Positions 16,937 to 25,571 of a stretch of DNA of 64,000 nucleotides are shown here, one piece after another; position 1 is the first letter of the stretch, and each line of letters begins with the position of its first letter. Under the pieces are notes generated by a model, which saw only the letters and a program-made list of their open reading frames with translations, did not search any database and was not told the DNA's origin. The stretch comes from FEN-1191 sp036490715 (GTDB taxonomy: Bacteria > Pseudomonadota > Gammaproteobacteria > Steroidobacterales > Steroidobacteraceae). The stretch lies in the NCBI GenBank assembly GCA_036490715.1, contig DASXDL010000035.1, positions 1 to 64,000 of the forward strand, given 5' to 3'. The translations under genes and the position numbers were made by a program.

Positions 16937-17904
16937 GTTCCATTCTCCATCACCGGCTTGAGCGCCAGTGCGCGCTCGCCGAAGCGCCGATGAAACGCTG
17001 CCGCATCAGCGATGTCGTCGCCCAGTTCAAACTCGAGCAGCTTCAAGGCGCCATCGTGGCACAAGGCGTACACATCGCCAGCGCGCCAGCGCAGCACCGG
17101 GTCTGCCGAGCGCAGCTCGGCCGAGTCCGGCAGCGAGCGCAGGATGCGCAGCGGCAGCTCCTGGGCCTGGCTGAAAGCTCCTGGATAAGGCGGCGCCACC
17201 GCCCGCACCAGATTGTGTACCGCCTGCACCCCGCGCCGCCAATCGATGGCGCCGTCGCGCACCGTGCGTCGACCGAAGTAGCTGGCAAGCGCTCCATCCT
17301 GCGGCGTCAGGCGCGCGCTGCCATCGATCAGCTTGGGCAGGCAGCGCTGCAGCACCCACTCGGCGGCGACCGCGACTTTGCGGGCTACCTCGACCGCGGT
17401 GTCGTCGGGCAGGATCGGCACCGCCTGCTGGCCGACGATGTCGCCGGCATCGACCTTGGCGACCATGGCATGCAAGCTGGCGCCGCTCTCGCGCTCGCCG
17501 TGCAGCACCGCCCAGTTGATCGGCACCCGGCCACGGTACTTCGGCAGCAGCGAGCCGTGCATGTTGTAGGCACCGCGGGCGGCGCAGCCGAGCAAGTCGG
17601 CGCCGAGCAGCGCACGATAATAAAAGGAGAACAGGAAATCCGGCCGCAGCGCGCGCACCCGCTCGAGCAGCTCCGGGGTATTGGGATCCTCGGGCGTCAA
17701 AACCTCGATGGCGTGCCAGCGGGCGTGGCGCGCCACGCTGTCGAACCAGATGTTCTCGCCCGGCGCGTCCTGATGCGTGAACACCAGCGGCACTTCGACG
17801 CCTTGTGCCAGCAGCGTTCGCAGGCAGCGTACACCGACGTCGTGATAGGCGAATACCACGGCCCGCGGCGCGCGCGCTCGCGCGCCCGCGGCCGTCGCGC
17901 TCAC
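16933..17904 (-). CDS. arnA: UDP-L-Ara4N formyltransferase (stand-alone ArnA N-terminal domain)
   Basis: 323 residues matching the formyltransferase half of ArnA. It has the catalytic triad Asn114 and His116 in YNMHGSLLPKYRGRVPINW and Asp152 in VDAGDIVGQQ, followed by a C-terminal beta-barrel-like domain. It uses 10-formyl-tetrahydrofolate to formylate UDP-Ara4N. It overlaps arnC by four bases upstream and the dehydrogenase gene by four bases downstream, so the order of the two domains in the operon is the same as in the E. coli fusion. Confidence 0.92.
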   Translation of the reverse strand: MSATAAGARARAPRAVVFAYHDVGVRCLRTLLAQGVEVPLVFTHQDAPGENIWFDSVARHARWHAIEVLTPEDPNTPELLERVRALRPDFLFSFYYRALLGADLLGCAARGAYNMHGSLLPKYRGRVPINWAVLHGERESGASLHAMVAKVDAGDIVGQQAVPILPDDTAVEVARKVAVAAEWVLQRCLPKLIDGSARLTPQDGALASYFGRRTVRDGAIDWRRGVQAVHNLVRAVAPPYPGAFSQAQELPLRILRSLPDSAELRSADPVLRWRAGDVYALCHDGALKLLEFELGDDIADAAAFHRRFGERALALKPVMENGT

Positions 17905-18854
17905 GTTTGATCCTCGGGCCGCTCCAGCACCGCGCCGACGATGTAGCGCGGACGGCGCCGCACTTCGTCGTAGATGCGGCCCACGTATTCGCCCAGCAGT
18001 CCGACGCCGAACAGCGCCACGCCGAGCAGGAAGAAGGCGATTGCGAACAGCGTGAATACGCCTTCGGCCTCGGGACCGATGATCAGACGGCGCACCGCCA
18101 AATAGCCCACGAACAGCACCGATAGCACCGCGATCGAGATGCCAATGCCGGAAAACATCCGCATCGGCGCGGTCGAAAAACCGGTCATCAGATCGAAGTG
18201 CAGCCGCATCAGGCTGAACAGCGAATACTTCGACTTACCGGCACCGCGATCCTCGTGCGCCACGCGGATCTCGGTCGGATGCATGGAAAAGGTATAAGCC
18301 AGCGCCGGCACGAAGGTGTTGTACTCGGAGCATTGATTGACCGCATCCACGACGCCGCGGCTGTAACCCCGGAACATGCAGCCCTGATCGGTGATCTTCA
18401 CCCGCGTGGTGCGCTCCCGAATCGCATTCATCAGTCGTGAGGCATGGCGGCGCCAGGCCACATCCTGGCGCTCGATACGGATGGTGCCGACGTAATCGTG
18501 GCCAGCTTCCAGCTCGGATAGCACCCGACCGATCTCCTCCGGCGGATTCTGCAGGTCGGCATCCAGCGTGATCACCTGTCGGCCGCGCGCGTGCGCGAAG
18601 CCGGCGAGGATCGCGCGATGCTGGCCGAAATTGCTGGCGAACAGCACCACGCGTGTGACATCCGGCCGCTGTTCAAACTGCTGCTTGAGCAGCGCCGCGG
18701 AGCGATCGCGACTGCCGTCATTGACGAACACGATCTCGTAGCGGCGCCCGAGCGCATCGAGTGCCGGGTACAGACGGCCGAACAGCGCCGGCAGCACCTG
18801 TTCCTCGTTGTAGACGGGGATGACGACGCTGACATCGACCACGGCGGCCGTCAT
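17901..18854 (-). CDS. arnC: Undecaprenyl-phosphate Ara4FN transferase ArnC
   Basis: 317 residues from the ATG at 18854; a GTG further upstream would overlap arnB. It is a family 2 glycosyltransferase with VVIPVYNEEQVLPALFGRL, the metal-binding DADLQNPPEEI and DQGCMFRGYSRGVVDAV. Two C-terminal membrane helices, ISIAVLSVLFVGYL and IAFFLLGVALFGVGLLGEY, follow. It loads formylated Ara4N onto undecaprenyl phosphate at the inner membrane. Ten bases separate it from arnB. Confidence 0.93.
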   Translation of the reverse strand: MTAAVVDVSVVIPVYNEEQVLPALFGRLYPALDALGRRYEIVFVNDGSRDRSAALLKQQFEQRPDVTRVVLFASNFGQHRAILAGFAHARGRQVITLDADLQNPPEEIGRVLSELEAGHDYVGTIRIERQDVAWRRHASRLMNAIRERTTRVKITDQGCMFRGYSRGVVDAVNQCSEYNTFVPALAYTFSMHPTEIRVAHEDRGAGKSKYSLFSLMRLHFDLMTGFSTAPMRMFSGIGISIAVLSVLFVGYLAVRRLIIGPEAEGVFTLFAIAFFLLGVALFGVGLLGEYVGRIYDEVRRRPRYIVGAVLERPEDQT

Positions 18855-18864
18855 GCTGCGCCCG

Positions 18865-20016
18865 TCAGCGACCCGACGCGCGCGCCGCGCCGGCTCGAGC
18901 ACCAAGCGCGGTGATGATGCGCGCGCTCTGCTCGCACACGCGATCCACGTCCTGCTCGCGCATCGCCGGAAACAGCGGCAGCGTGGCGATGCCGCGGCCG
19001 ACGTGCTCGGCCACCGGAAAGTCGCCGGGCTTGAAGCCCATGTCCCGATACAGCGTCAGCAGGTGAATCGCCGGGTAGTGCACACCGATACCGATGCCGG
19101 CGGCGTGCATCTGCGCGATGAAATCGCCACGATCGACGTGCACCGGCAATACGATCTGGAACATGTGCCAGTTGCTGTTGGTGAAATCCTCGAGCGGCAG
19201 CTCGCAGCCGAGCGAGCGATCAAACTGCTCGAAGTAGCGTCGCGCCAGCAGCCGGCGGCGATCATTGAATTCGTCCAGGCGCGCCAGCTGCCCGAGTCCG
19301 ATGCGCGCCGCGATATCGGTCAGGTTATGCTTGCCGCCGGCGAGCGTGGCGTCATAGTCGCCGTCGGCGAAACGCTCGACGCCCTGCAGCCGCCAAAGCT
19401 CGCAGCGGCGCGCCTCGGCGGCGTCGTTCAGCACCAGGCAGCCGCCCTCGGCGCAGGTGATGTTCTTGTTGGCGTGAAAGCTGATCGAGACCAGATCGCC
19501 GATGGCGCCGATGCGCTCGCCCTGCCAGCTCGCGCCCATCGACTGCGCCGCGTCCTCGAGCACCCGCAGCCGGTGGCGGCGCGCGATGTCGTTCAAGCGG
19601 CTGCGATCGACCGGCAGCCCGGCCAGATCCACCGGCAATAACGCCCGGGTCGCGGGCGTAATGGCGTCCTCGACGCGTGCCAGATCGATGTTGCGGCTGC
19701 GCGCATCCACGTCGACGAACACCGGCCGGGCGCCGGCGCGCACGATCACGTTGGCGGTCGCGACCCACGACAGCGCCGGGGTGATGACCTCGTCGCCCGG
19801 ACCGATGCCGGCGAGCGCCAGACCGACCTCGAGTGCCCCGGTAGCCGAGCTCAGCGTGCGCACCGGCCGACCGCCGAAATAGGTCGACAGCCGTGCCTCG
19901 AATTCGCGCACCTGCGGCCCGCTGGTGATCCAGCCCGAGCGCAGCACCTCGGCCACGCCGGCGATGGTGTCCTCGTCGATGCTCGGACGGGTGAAGGGCA
20001 GGAAGTCGTTGCTCAC
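18865..20016 (-). CDS. arnB: UDP-4-amino-4-deoxy-L-arabinose aminotransferase ArnB
   Basis: 383 residues of the DegT/DnrJ/EryC1 PLP aminotransferase family. It starts FLPFTRPSIDEDTIAGV and continues with VLRSGWITSGP, SSATGALEVGLALAGIGPGDEVITP, EDAAQSMGASW and SFHANKNITCAEGG, where Lys184 should bind PLP. It converts UDP-4-keto-pentose to UDP-L-Ara4N. It lies 28 bases after the SMR gene and ten bases before arnC. Confidence 0.94.
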   Translation of the reverse strand: MSNDFLPFTRPSIDEDTIAGVAEVLRSGWITSGPQVREFEARLSTYFGGRPVRTLSSATGALEVGLALAGIGPGDEVITPALSWVATANVIVRAGARPVFVDVDARSRNIDLARVEDAITPATRALLPVDLAGLPVDRSRLNDIARRHRLRVLEDAAQSMGASWQGERIGAIGDLVSISFHANKNITCAEGGCLVLNDAAEARRCELWRLQGVERFADGDYDATLAGGKHNLTDIAARIGLGQLARLDEFNDRRRLLARRYFEQFDRSLGCELPLEDFTNSNWHMFQIVLPVHVDRGDFIAQMHAAGIGIGVHYPAIHLLTLYRDMGFKPGDFPVAEHVGRGIATLPLFPAMREQDVDRVCEQSARIITALGARAGAARASGR

Positions 20017-20044
20017 GATGTCACCGGGCAGCTCACGGGCCGCA

Positions 20045-20416
20045 TCAGCTGCGCGCGACCAGCCAGACGCCGACGATGATGATGCCGATGCCGGCGATCC
20101 GGGCGGCCGTGAGCTGCTCGGAGAACAGCAGCCAGCCGGCCAGCGCGCTCACGATGTAGCCGACCGACAGCATCGGGTAGGCGACGCTGACGTCGACGCG
20201 CGATAGCGCCAGAATCCACACCACCACGCTGATCACGTAGCACAGCAGTCCACCGAGGATCGGCGGGTTGACTGCGACGCGCTCGAGCAGCGTCCAGCCG
20301 TTGGCAAAACTCAACGGCATGCCCGCGATCACGCGCGAGCCGGCCTTGAGCAGCAGCTGCGCGGCTGCGTTCAACAGCACGCCGGTCAGTATCAGCGCCA
20401 GGTCCGCGCTTCTCAT
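20045..20416 (-). CDS. SMR-family flippase subunit (ArnE/ArnF-like)
   Basis: 123 residues, four membrane segments, small-multidrug-resistance fold. LILTGVLLNAAAQLLLKAG opens the protein and LALSRVDVSVAYPMLSVGYI is the signature around helix 3. In arn operons ArnE and ArnF together flip undecaprenyl-phosphate-Ara4N to the periplasm. Only one such gene is present here, so it may work as a homodimer. The ATG overlaps the arnT stop as ATGA. The same frame stays open far upstream inside arnT, but that part is not a gene. Confidence 0.88.
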   Translation of the reverse strand: MRSADLALILTGVLLNAAAQLLLKAGSRVIAGMPLSFANGWTLLERVAVNPPILGGLLCYVISVVVWILALSRVDVSVAYPMLSVGYIVSALAGWLLFSEQLTAARIAGIGIIIVGVWLVARS

Positions 20417-22089
20417 TGTCGGCTTACCACGACCAAGGATTCTCCAGTGTATATCACGCGCATCGGCGCGCCCAATGCCTGCATTTGCCGGTAATCCTCG
20501 GCCCGCACGATTGCCAGCGCGTCGCTTTGCTGCTGCCAGACCGGCATCAAGGCGGCGACGTCGGCGATGCCGAGCCACGGTTCCTGGCGCAAGCCGAAAT
20601 CCAGCTCGCCGCGATAGCCGACCAGCGTGCAGGGTCGCTGCAGATAGAATGGAATCGGCTGCAGGAAACCGCCGACGCAGAACAGCCGCGTGGCCGGATG
20701 CGCTTGCGTCTGCAGCACGCGCTCCAGCGTCACCAGCGCGCGCATGCGCGGCAGCTGGCCGGCCGCCAGCAGCGCCGATTGCGCCAGCAGCAAGCCGCCC
20801 AGTGCGGTGCTGGCGGCGGCGGCGAGTACCAGGCCGCGCCGCGCCAGCAGCCAGCCGACGCCACTGCCGAGCGCCAGCAGCAGCCAGGCCAGCAGCAGGC
20901 CAAGAATGGCCGGGGTCGAGGCGCGCGCCACCACCGCGGCCATGGCCGGCGTTCGCCATAACAATAGAATCGTCAACGCGATCAGCGCGCCGATGATCGT
21001 CACCGCCGCCAGGTGCGCGGCAAATCGCCGCGCATTCATATCGGCGATCGCGCGCCCGCTCAGCAGGCACAGTGCCGGCAGCATCGGCACGATGTACGGC
21101 GTCAGCTTGGACTGCGACAGGCTGAAGAACAGCAGGATGAACAGCGCCCAGATGACCAGCATGGCGGTGGCGCGTTCGCCGTCGCGGCTCGCGTGCCACG
21201 CGCGCTGCAGTGCGCCCGGCAGCAGCGTGGTCCACGGCATGAAACCCAGCGCCAGGATCGGCAGGAAGAACCACACCGGCTGATAGCGATCAAACTGCGC
21301 GCTGTTCAGATAGCGCTGGAAGTGCTGGAAGATGAAAAAGAAATGCGCGAACTCGGGATTGCGCACCGACACCAGCACGAACCATGGCGCGCCGATCAGC
21401 AGCAGTGCGATAAGCGTCCACCACGGCTGCGCGCGCAGCGGCAACCGCCAGTCGCGATAGATCAGCAGGTAAATCAGCGCCACCGCGCCGGGAATCAGGA
21501 TCCCGACCAGACCCTTGATCAGTACCGCGAGCGTCACGCCCGCCCCCAGCAGCAACGGCAGACGCCAGCGCTCGTGCGACGGCGATTGGACGCGCGGCGC
21601 CAACAGCGCCAGCGCCGTCATCGCCAGCTGCAGCGCGAAACTTAGGCCCATGTCGAGCGTGGCGATGCGGCTGAGTGCGATGTAGAGCATCGCACTGGCC
21701 TGTACCAGCACCGCCAGCAGTGCCGCGCGCGGACCGTACAGCCGGCGTCCCAGCCAGCCGGTCAGCAGCAAGCCCAGAAAGCCAGCCAGCGCCGGCCACA
21801 AGCGCACCGTCCAGGCGTGCTGCCCGAACAGTTTGAACGCGACCGCCGTGGTCCAGTAACCAAGCGCCGGCTTCTCGAAGTACTTGATGCCATCCAGCCG
21901 CGGCGTCACCCAGTCGCCGCTGGCGACCATCTCGCGCGGAATCTCGCCGTAGCGGCCCTCGTCGGGATCAAACAGCCGCGGGCTGTTCAACGGCGCGAAC
22001 CACAGCAGCGCCAGCGTCACCCACAAGGCCGTGAGCGGGCGCCGAGCGCGGCTATCTAGCGGTTCTGTGGACGGGAGCGCAGCAGCCAT
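20413..22089 (-). CDS. arnT: Undecaprenyl-phosphate-Ara4N:lipid A transferase ArnT (GT-C family)
   Basis: 558 residues from the ATG at 22089, a GT-C/PMT-type membrane glycosyltransferase. The first periplasmic loop has DPDEGRYGEIPREM and DGIKYFEKPALGYW, matching the ArnT signature with its acidic catalytic residue. About a dozen hydrophobic helices follow. It transfers Ara4N to lipid A phosphates, lowering negative charge and giving resistance to polymyxin and cationic peptides. It is the first gene of the operon, unlike E. coli where arnB leads. The start is chosen because the upstream ATG would begin a basic leader with no family resemblance. Confidence 0.9.
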   Translation of the reverse strand: MAAALPSTEPLDSRARRPLTALWVTLALLWFAPLNSPRLFDPDEGRYGEIPREMVASGDWVTPRLDGIKYFEKPALGYWTTAVAFKLFGQHAWTVRLWPALAGFLGLLLTGWLGRRLYGPRAALLAVLVQASAMLYIALSRIATLDMGLSFALQLAMTALALLAPRVQSPSHERWRLPLLLGAGVTLAVLIKGLVGILIPGAVALIYLLIYRDWRLPLRAQPWWTLIALLLIGAPWFVLVSVRNPEFAHFFFIFQHFQRYLNSAQFDRYQPVWFFLPILALGFMPWTTLLPGALQRAWHASRDGERATAMLVIWALFILLFFSLSQSKLTPYIVPMLPALCLLSGRAIADMNARRFAAHLAAVTIIGALIALTILLLWRTPAMAAVVARASTPAILGLLLAWLLLALGSGVGWLLARRGLVLAAAASTALGGLLLAQSALLAAGQLPRMRALVTLERVLQTQAHPATRLFCVGGFLQPIPFYLQRPCTLVGYRGELDFGLRQEPWLGIADVAALMPVWQQQSDALAIVRAEDYRQMQALGAPMRVIYTGESLVVVSRQ

Positions 22090-22133
22090 GGGGCGCAGTC
22101 CTAAAATAGCCGTCCGCACTCTAGCTGCTGGCG

Positions 22134-22176
22134 CCGCGGAATGGGGCGAGTGCTTGAAATTTTTTCAATTCCGCGG
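22134..22176. repeat. Nested inverted repeats between arnT and moeB
   Basis: Outer arms CCGCGGAAT (22134-22142) and ATTCCGCGG (22168-22176) are perfect complements. Inside them lies a perfect palindrome, TTGAAATTTTTTCAA (22154-22168), with a three-base centre. The structure sits in the shared upstream region of two divergent genes, so an operator, a regulatory RNA structure or a leftover mobile-element end are all possible. It does not resemble PmrA or PhoP boxes. Confidence 0.6.
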
Positions 22177-22208
22177 TGTCACATGGGGCGTAGCATCGTG
22201 GGGACCCT

Positions 22209-23333
22209 ATGGCACTGACTGCTGATGAACTTCGGCGTTATAGCCGGCACCTGTCACTGACCGATATCGGCCTGGCGGGCCAGGAAAAACTGCGTGCTGC
22301 GCGCGTGCTGGTGATCGGCACCGGTGGCCTGGGCTCGCCGGCGGCACTGTATCTGGCCGCCGGCGGCGTCGGCCACATCGGCGTGCTCGACTTCGATCGC
22401 ATCGATGAATCCAACCTGCAGCGCCAGGTGCTGTACGACACCGCCAGCATCGGTATGCCGAAGGCGGAACTGGCGCGGGCGCGCCTGCTGGCCCTAAATC
22501 CCGAAATCCGCGTCGAGGCGCACGTGACCGAGCTGTACTCGGCCAACGTGCAGAGGATCTTCGACCAGTACGACATCATCATCGACGGCAGCGATCGCAT
22601 CGCCACCCGCTATCTGGTCAATGACGCCTGCGTGCTGTTCAAGAAGGTGCTGGTATCAGCGGCGATTCATCGCTTCGAAGGCCAGGCGATGACCTACATT
22701 CCCGGCCGCGGGCCGTGCTATCGCTGCCTGTTCGCCGAGATGGCCGCGGCCATGACCCCCAATTGCGCCGAGGCCGGCGTGCTCGGCGTGCTACCCGGCG
22801 TCATGGGCACGATCCAGGCCACCGAGGCGATCAAGGTGATCACCGGCGTCGGTGAACCTCTGGTCGGCCGGCTGTTGACCTACGATGCGCTCGAGATGCG
22901 CTTTCAGGAGCTGCGCTTCACCCGCCGTGCCGGCTGCGCTGTCTGCGGCGAGCACCCGACCATCACCGCGCCGCGCGATCCGCCCGGCTTCTGCACCGTC
23001 GATGAGCTGCGACGCGTGCGCTCGATTTCGCCGCATCAGCTCGAGCAGCGCATCAAGGCGACCGGACTGCCGATCAGCCTGATCGACGTGCGCGAGCCGG
23101 CCGAGTTTGCCGCCTCGCATTTGATGCGTGCGATCAATATCCCGTTGAGCACCATCGAGCATCACAGCCGCCAGCTGCCGCATGCCGGTACCGTGGTGTT
23201 CGTGTGCCGCAGCGGCTTGCGCAGCCGCCAGGCCTGCGCGATCGCCAGCCGCATGGGTGTGGATGAAGCCTGGCAGCTGGAAGGCGGTCTGATGGCCTGG
23301 AAGGCCGAGGTCGACCCGAACCTGCGGCTGTAG
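22209..23333 (+). CDS. moeB: Molybdopterin-synthase adenylyltransferase MoeB with C-terminal rhodanese domain
   Basis: 374 residues. Residues 1 to 250 form the E1-like ThiF/MoeB domain: RYSRHLSLTDIGLAGQEKL, VIGTGGLGSPAALYLA for ATP binding, Asp62 in DFDRIDESNLQRQ, and a zinc site Cys170/Cys173 with Cys243/Cys246. Residues 275 to 374 are a rhodanese domain with the active loop CRSGLRS (Cys333). It adenylates the C-terminus of a small sulfur-carrier protein (MoaD- or ThiS-like), and the rhodanese part can hand over sulfur. It is divergent from arnT and convergent with the threonine aldolase gene. Confidence 0.92.
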   Translation: MALTADELRRYSRHLSLTDIGLAGQEKLRAARVLVIGTGGLGSPAALYLAAGGVGHIGVLDFDRIDESNLQRQVLYDTASIGMPKAELARARLLALNPEIRVEAHVTELYSANVQRIFDQYDIIIDGSDRIATRYLVNDACVLFKKVLVSAAIHRFEGQAMTYIPGRGPCYRCLFAEMAAAMTPNCAEAGVLGVLPGVMGTIQATEAIKVITGVGEPLVGRLLTYDALEMRFQELRFTRRAGCAVCGEHPTITAPRDPPGFCTVDELRRVRSISPHQLEQRIKATGLPISLIDVREPAEFAASHLMRAINIPLSTIEHHSRQLPHAGTVVFVCRSGLRSRQACAIASRMGVDEAWQLEGGLMAWKAEVDPNLRL

Positions 23334-23345
23334 CCGCAGGCGCTT

Positions 23346-24410
23346 TTAGTGTTTGGCCGCCAGCACCTGCTGCAGGTCGCGCACCAGTGCGTCGACCTCC
23401 TGCTCGGTGGTCGCCCACGAGCACATCAGCCGGTAACCGGCGCCGGCCAGCATATAGAAGTGCCAGCCGCGCGCGTTTAACGCTTCGGCCGCCGGCGGCG
23501 GCAGATCGACGAACACGCCGTTGGCCTCGACCGGTCGCGATAGCCGTATTCCCGGCAGCGCGGCGATCGCCGCGCCCAGCCGCCGGGCCATGGCGTTGGC
23601 GTGGGCCGCATGCCGCAGCCAGGCGCCCGACTCGAGCACCGCGAGCCACTGGCAGCTCTGGAAACGCATCTTTGATGCCAGCTGCGCGGCCTGCTTGCCG
23701 CGATAGTCAAACTGCGCCGCCAACGCCCGATCGAAGAACACCACGACCTCGGTGGTATTGAGACCATTCTTGGTGCCACCGAGTGACAGCACGTCGACCC
23801 CGGCGCGCCAGCTCAAGGCAGCCGCGCTCATGTCCAGAGCCGCGATCGCGTTGGCAAAACGCGCGCCATCGAGGTGGACCTTAAGGCCGTGCGCGTGCGC
23901 CACGGCGCAGATGGCGGCAATCTCATCGCGCTGATACAAGGTGCCGAACTCGGTCGGCTGGCTCAGGGTGACGGCTTGCGGACGAGGGAAATGCAGATCG
24001 TCGCGCTCGCGGATGCGCTGCTCCACCGCCGCTGCGCTCAGCTTGGCGCCCGCTCCGGGCAGCGTCAGCAGCTTGGCGCCGCCGCTGAAGAATTCCGGGG
24101 CGCCGCATTCATCCGACTGCACATGCGCGAATTCGTGACAGATGATGCCCTGGTAGCTGTGCGCCAGGTGCGCGAGCGACAGCGCGTTGGCCGCCGTACC
24201 GTTGAACAGGAAGTACACCTCGGCCTGATCGTGCTCCAGCAGGCGGCGGATCCGCGCGGCGGCGCGCTCGGTCCAGGGATCATCGCCGTAGCTGGGGGTG
24301 TAGCCGGCGTTGGCCGCCGCCAGCGCCTCCCAGGCCTCGGGGCAGATTCCGGCGGTGTTGTCACTGGCGAACTGCCAGCCGGGTATAACCGCCGTTGTCG
24401 TTGTTTTCAT
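23346..24410 (-). CDS. Low-specificity L-threonine aldolase
   Basis: 354 residues from the ATG at 24410, a fold-type I PLP enzyme of the threonine aldolase/beta-eliminating lyase family. It has FNGTAANALSL, CHEFAHVQSDECGAPEFFSGG, HLDGARFANA with the PLP-binding Asp, and Lys214 in SLGGTKNGLNTTEVVVFF. It cleaves L-threonine or allo-threonine to glycine and acetaldehyde. It is divergent from the isoaspartyl peptidase gene, 41 bases away. Confidence 0.91.
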   Translation of the reverse strand: MKTTTTAVIPGWQFASDNTAGICPEAWEALAAANAGYTPSYGDDPWTERAAARIRRLLEHDQAEVYFLFNGTAANALSLAHLAHSYQGIICHEFAHVQSDECGAPEFFSGGAKLLTLPGAGAKLSAAAVEQRIRERDDLHFPRPQAVTLSQPTEFGTLYQRDEIAAICAVAHAHGLKVHLDGARFANAIAALDMSAAALSWRAGVDVLSLGGTKNGLNTTEVVVFFDRALAAQFDYRGKQAAQLASKMRFQSCQWLAVLESGAWLRHAAHANAMARRLGAAIAALPGIRLSRPVEANGVFVDLPPPAAEALNARGWHFYMLAGAGYRLMCSWATTEQEVDALVRDLQQVLAAKH

Positions 24411-24451
24411 GGCTCGCACAGGCTAGCGCAGTTCACGTAGGCTTGCGGGCC

Positions 24452-25354
24452 ATGTACGCCCTGGCGATCCATGGCGGTGCCGGCGCTATGCCCCGCGTTC
24501 CGTTCAGCTCCGCGCGCGAGCAGACCTATCGCTTGGGTCTGATGACCGCCCTGGCGGTCGGCGAGCGGGTACTCAAGGACGACGGCGCGGCGCTGGATGC
24601 GGTGCAGGCCGCCGTCATGGCGCTCGAGGATGATGCGGCGTTCAATGCCGGGCACGGGGCGGTGCTCACCGCCGAGGGCACGGTGGAACTCGATGCCGCC
24701 ATCATGGACGGCAGCGAGCTGCGCGCCGGCGCGGTGGCCCAGCTCCGCCAGGTGCGCAACCCGATTCTGCTCGCCCGGCACGTGCTGGACGACGCCGCGC
24801 ACGTATTCCTGGTCGGCGACGGCGCCGAGCGCTTTGCCCGCGACGCCGGGATGAGCATGGTTGCCAATGACTATTTCATTACCGCCGAGCGCCGGCAGCA
24901 GTTCGAGGCGCAGGAGCCCGGCGTGGCGGTCGGGCTCGACGAACCGCCGCTGGGTACGGTCGGCGCGGTGGCCCGCGACCGCGCCGGCCGGCTGGCGGCG
25001 GCCACCTCGACCGGCGGTACCGCCGGCAAGCGCTCCGGGCGGGTCGGGGACTCGCCGGTGATTGGCGCCGGGACCTACGCCGACAACCAGACCTGCGCGG
25101 TCTCAACCACCGGTCACGGCGAGTGGTTCCTGCGAACCTGCCAGGCCTATGACATTGCGGCGCGATTGCGTTACGGCGGTGGGCATCTAACCAGCGCCGT
25201 GGCTGTGGCGATCGCGCGACTGTCGGCCCTTGGGGCCGCCGGTGGACTGATCGCGGTCGATCCGGCCGGCGAGATCGCAATCGGCCGCAACACGCCGATC
25301 ATGTTCCGCGCCACGGTGCGCGCGCACGAAGCTGCGCAGGTGGAGATCTACTGA
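24452..25354 (+). CDS. Isoaspartyl peptidase / L-asparaginase (Ntn hydrolase)
   Basis: 300 residues from the ATG at 24452. It begins with the family signature LAIHGGAGAMPR and has the autocleavage site GTVGAVARD, where Thr169 becomes the N-terminal nucleophile. STGGTAGKRSGRVGDSPVIGAGTYAD and STTGHGEWF follow. Such enzymes are made as a precursor that cuts itself into two chains and then hydrolyse isoaspartyl dipeptides and asparagine. No signal peptide is seen, so it should act in the cytoplasm. Confidence 0.93.
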   Translation: MYALAIHGGAGAMPRVPFSSAREQTYRLGLMTALAVGERVLKDDGAALDAVQAAVMALEDDAAFNAGHGAVLTAEGTVELDAAIMDGSELRAGAVAQLRQVRNPILLARHVLDDAAHVFLVGDGAERFARDAGMSMVANDYFITAERRQQFEAQEPGVAVGLDEPPLGTVGAVARDRAGRLAAATSTGGTAGKRSGRVGDSPVIGAGTYADNQTCAVSTTGHGEWFLRTCQAYDIAARLRYGGGHLTSAVAVAIARLSALGAAGGLIAVDPAGEIAIGRNTPIMFRATVRAHEAAQVEIY

Positions 25355-25447
25355 CCTTGCTGCGCGTCTCGGTGGTGGTCAGCCACTCAGGCGCGCGTCA
25401 AGGGATTCCCTGATCATTGTCGGTGATTGGCGACTTATGTCACACCA

Positions 25448-25468
25448 AGCGCCACATTGATTGGCGCT
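25448..25468. repeat. Inverted repeat upstream of the TPR-GGDEF gene
   Basis: AGCGCCA, seven bases, TGGCGCT is a perfect 7-base inverted repeat in the 217-base gap before the diguanylate cyclase gene. A TACAAT that could be a -10 element lies about 35 bases further on. An operator role is possible but not supported by anything else. Confidence 0.35.
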
Positions 25469-25571
25469 GCGAATTATCGATTCATGCGCGCCCCGAACCC
25501 CTACAATATGGCCTCAACCCCCCGGGACCAAGAACGACGGAATGGTGCCTTTGCCGATTCAGCGCTCCCCC

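Noticed and set aside
20417..21274. Frame running from inside arnT into the SMR gene
   Set aside because: The arnT frame is the real one here (GT-C motifs). The extra part has an Ala/Arg/Gly-rich shadow composition. The SMR gene starts at 20416.
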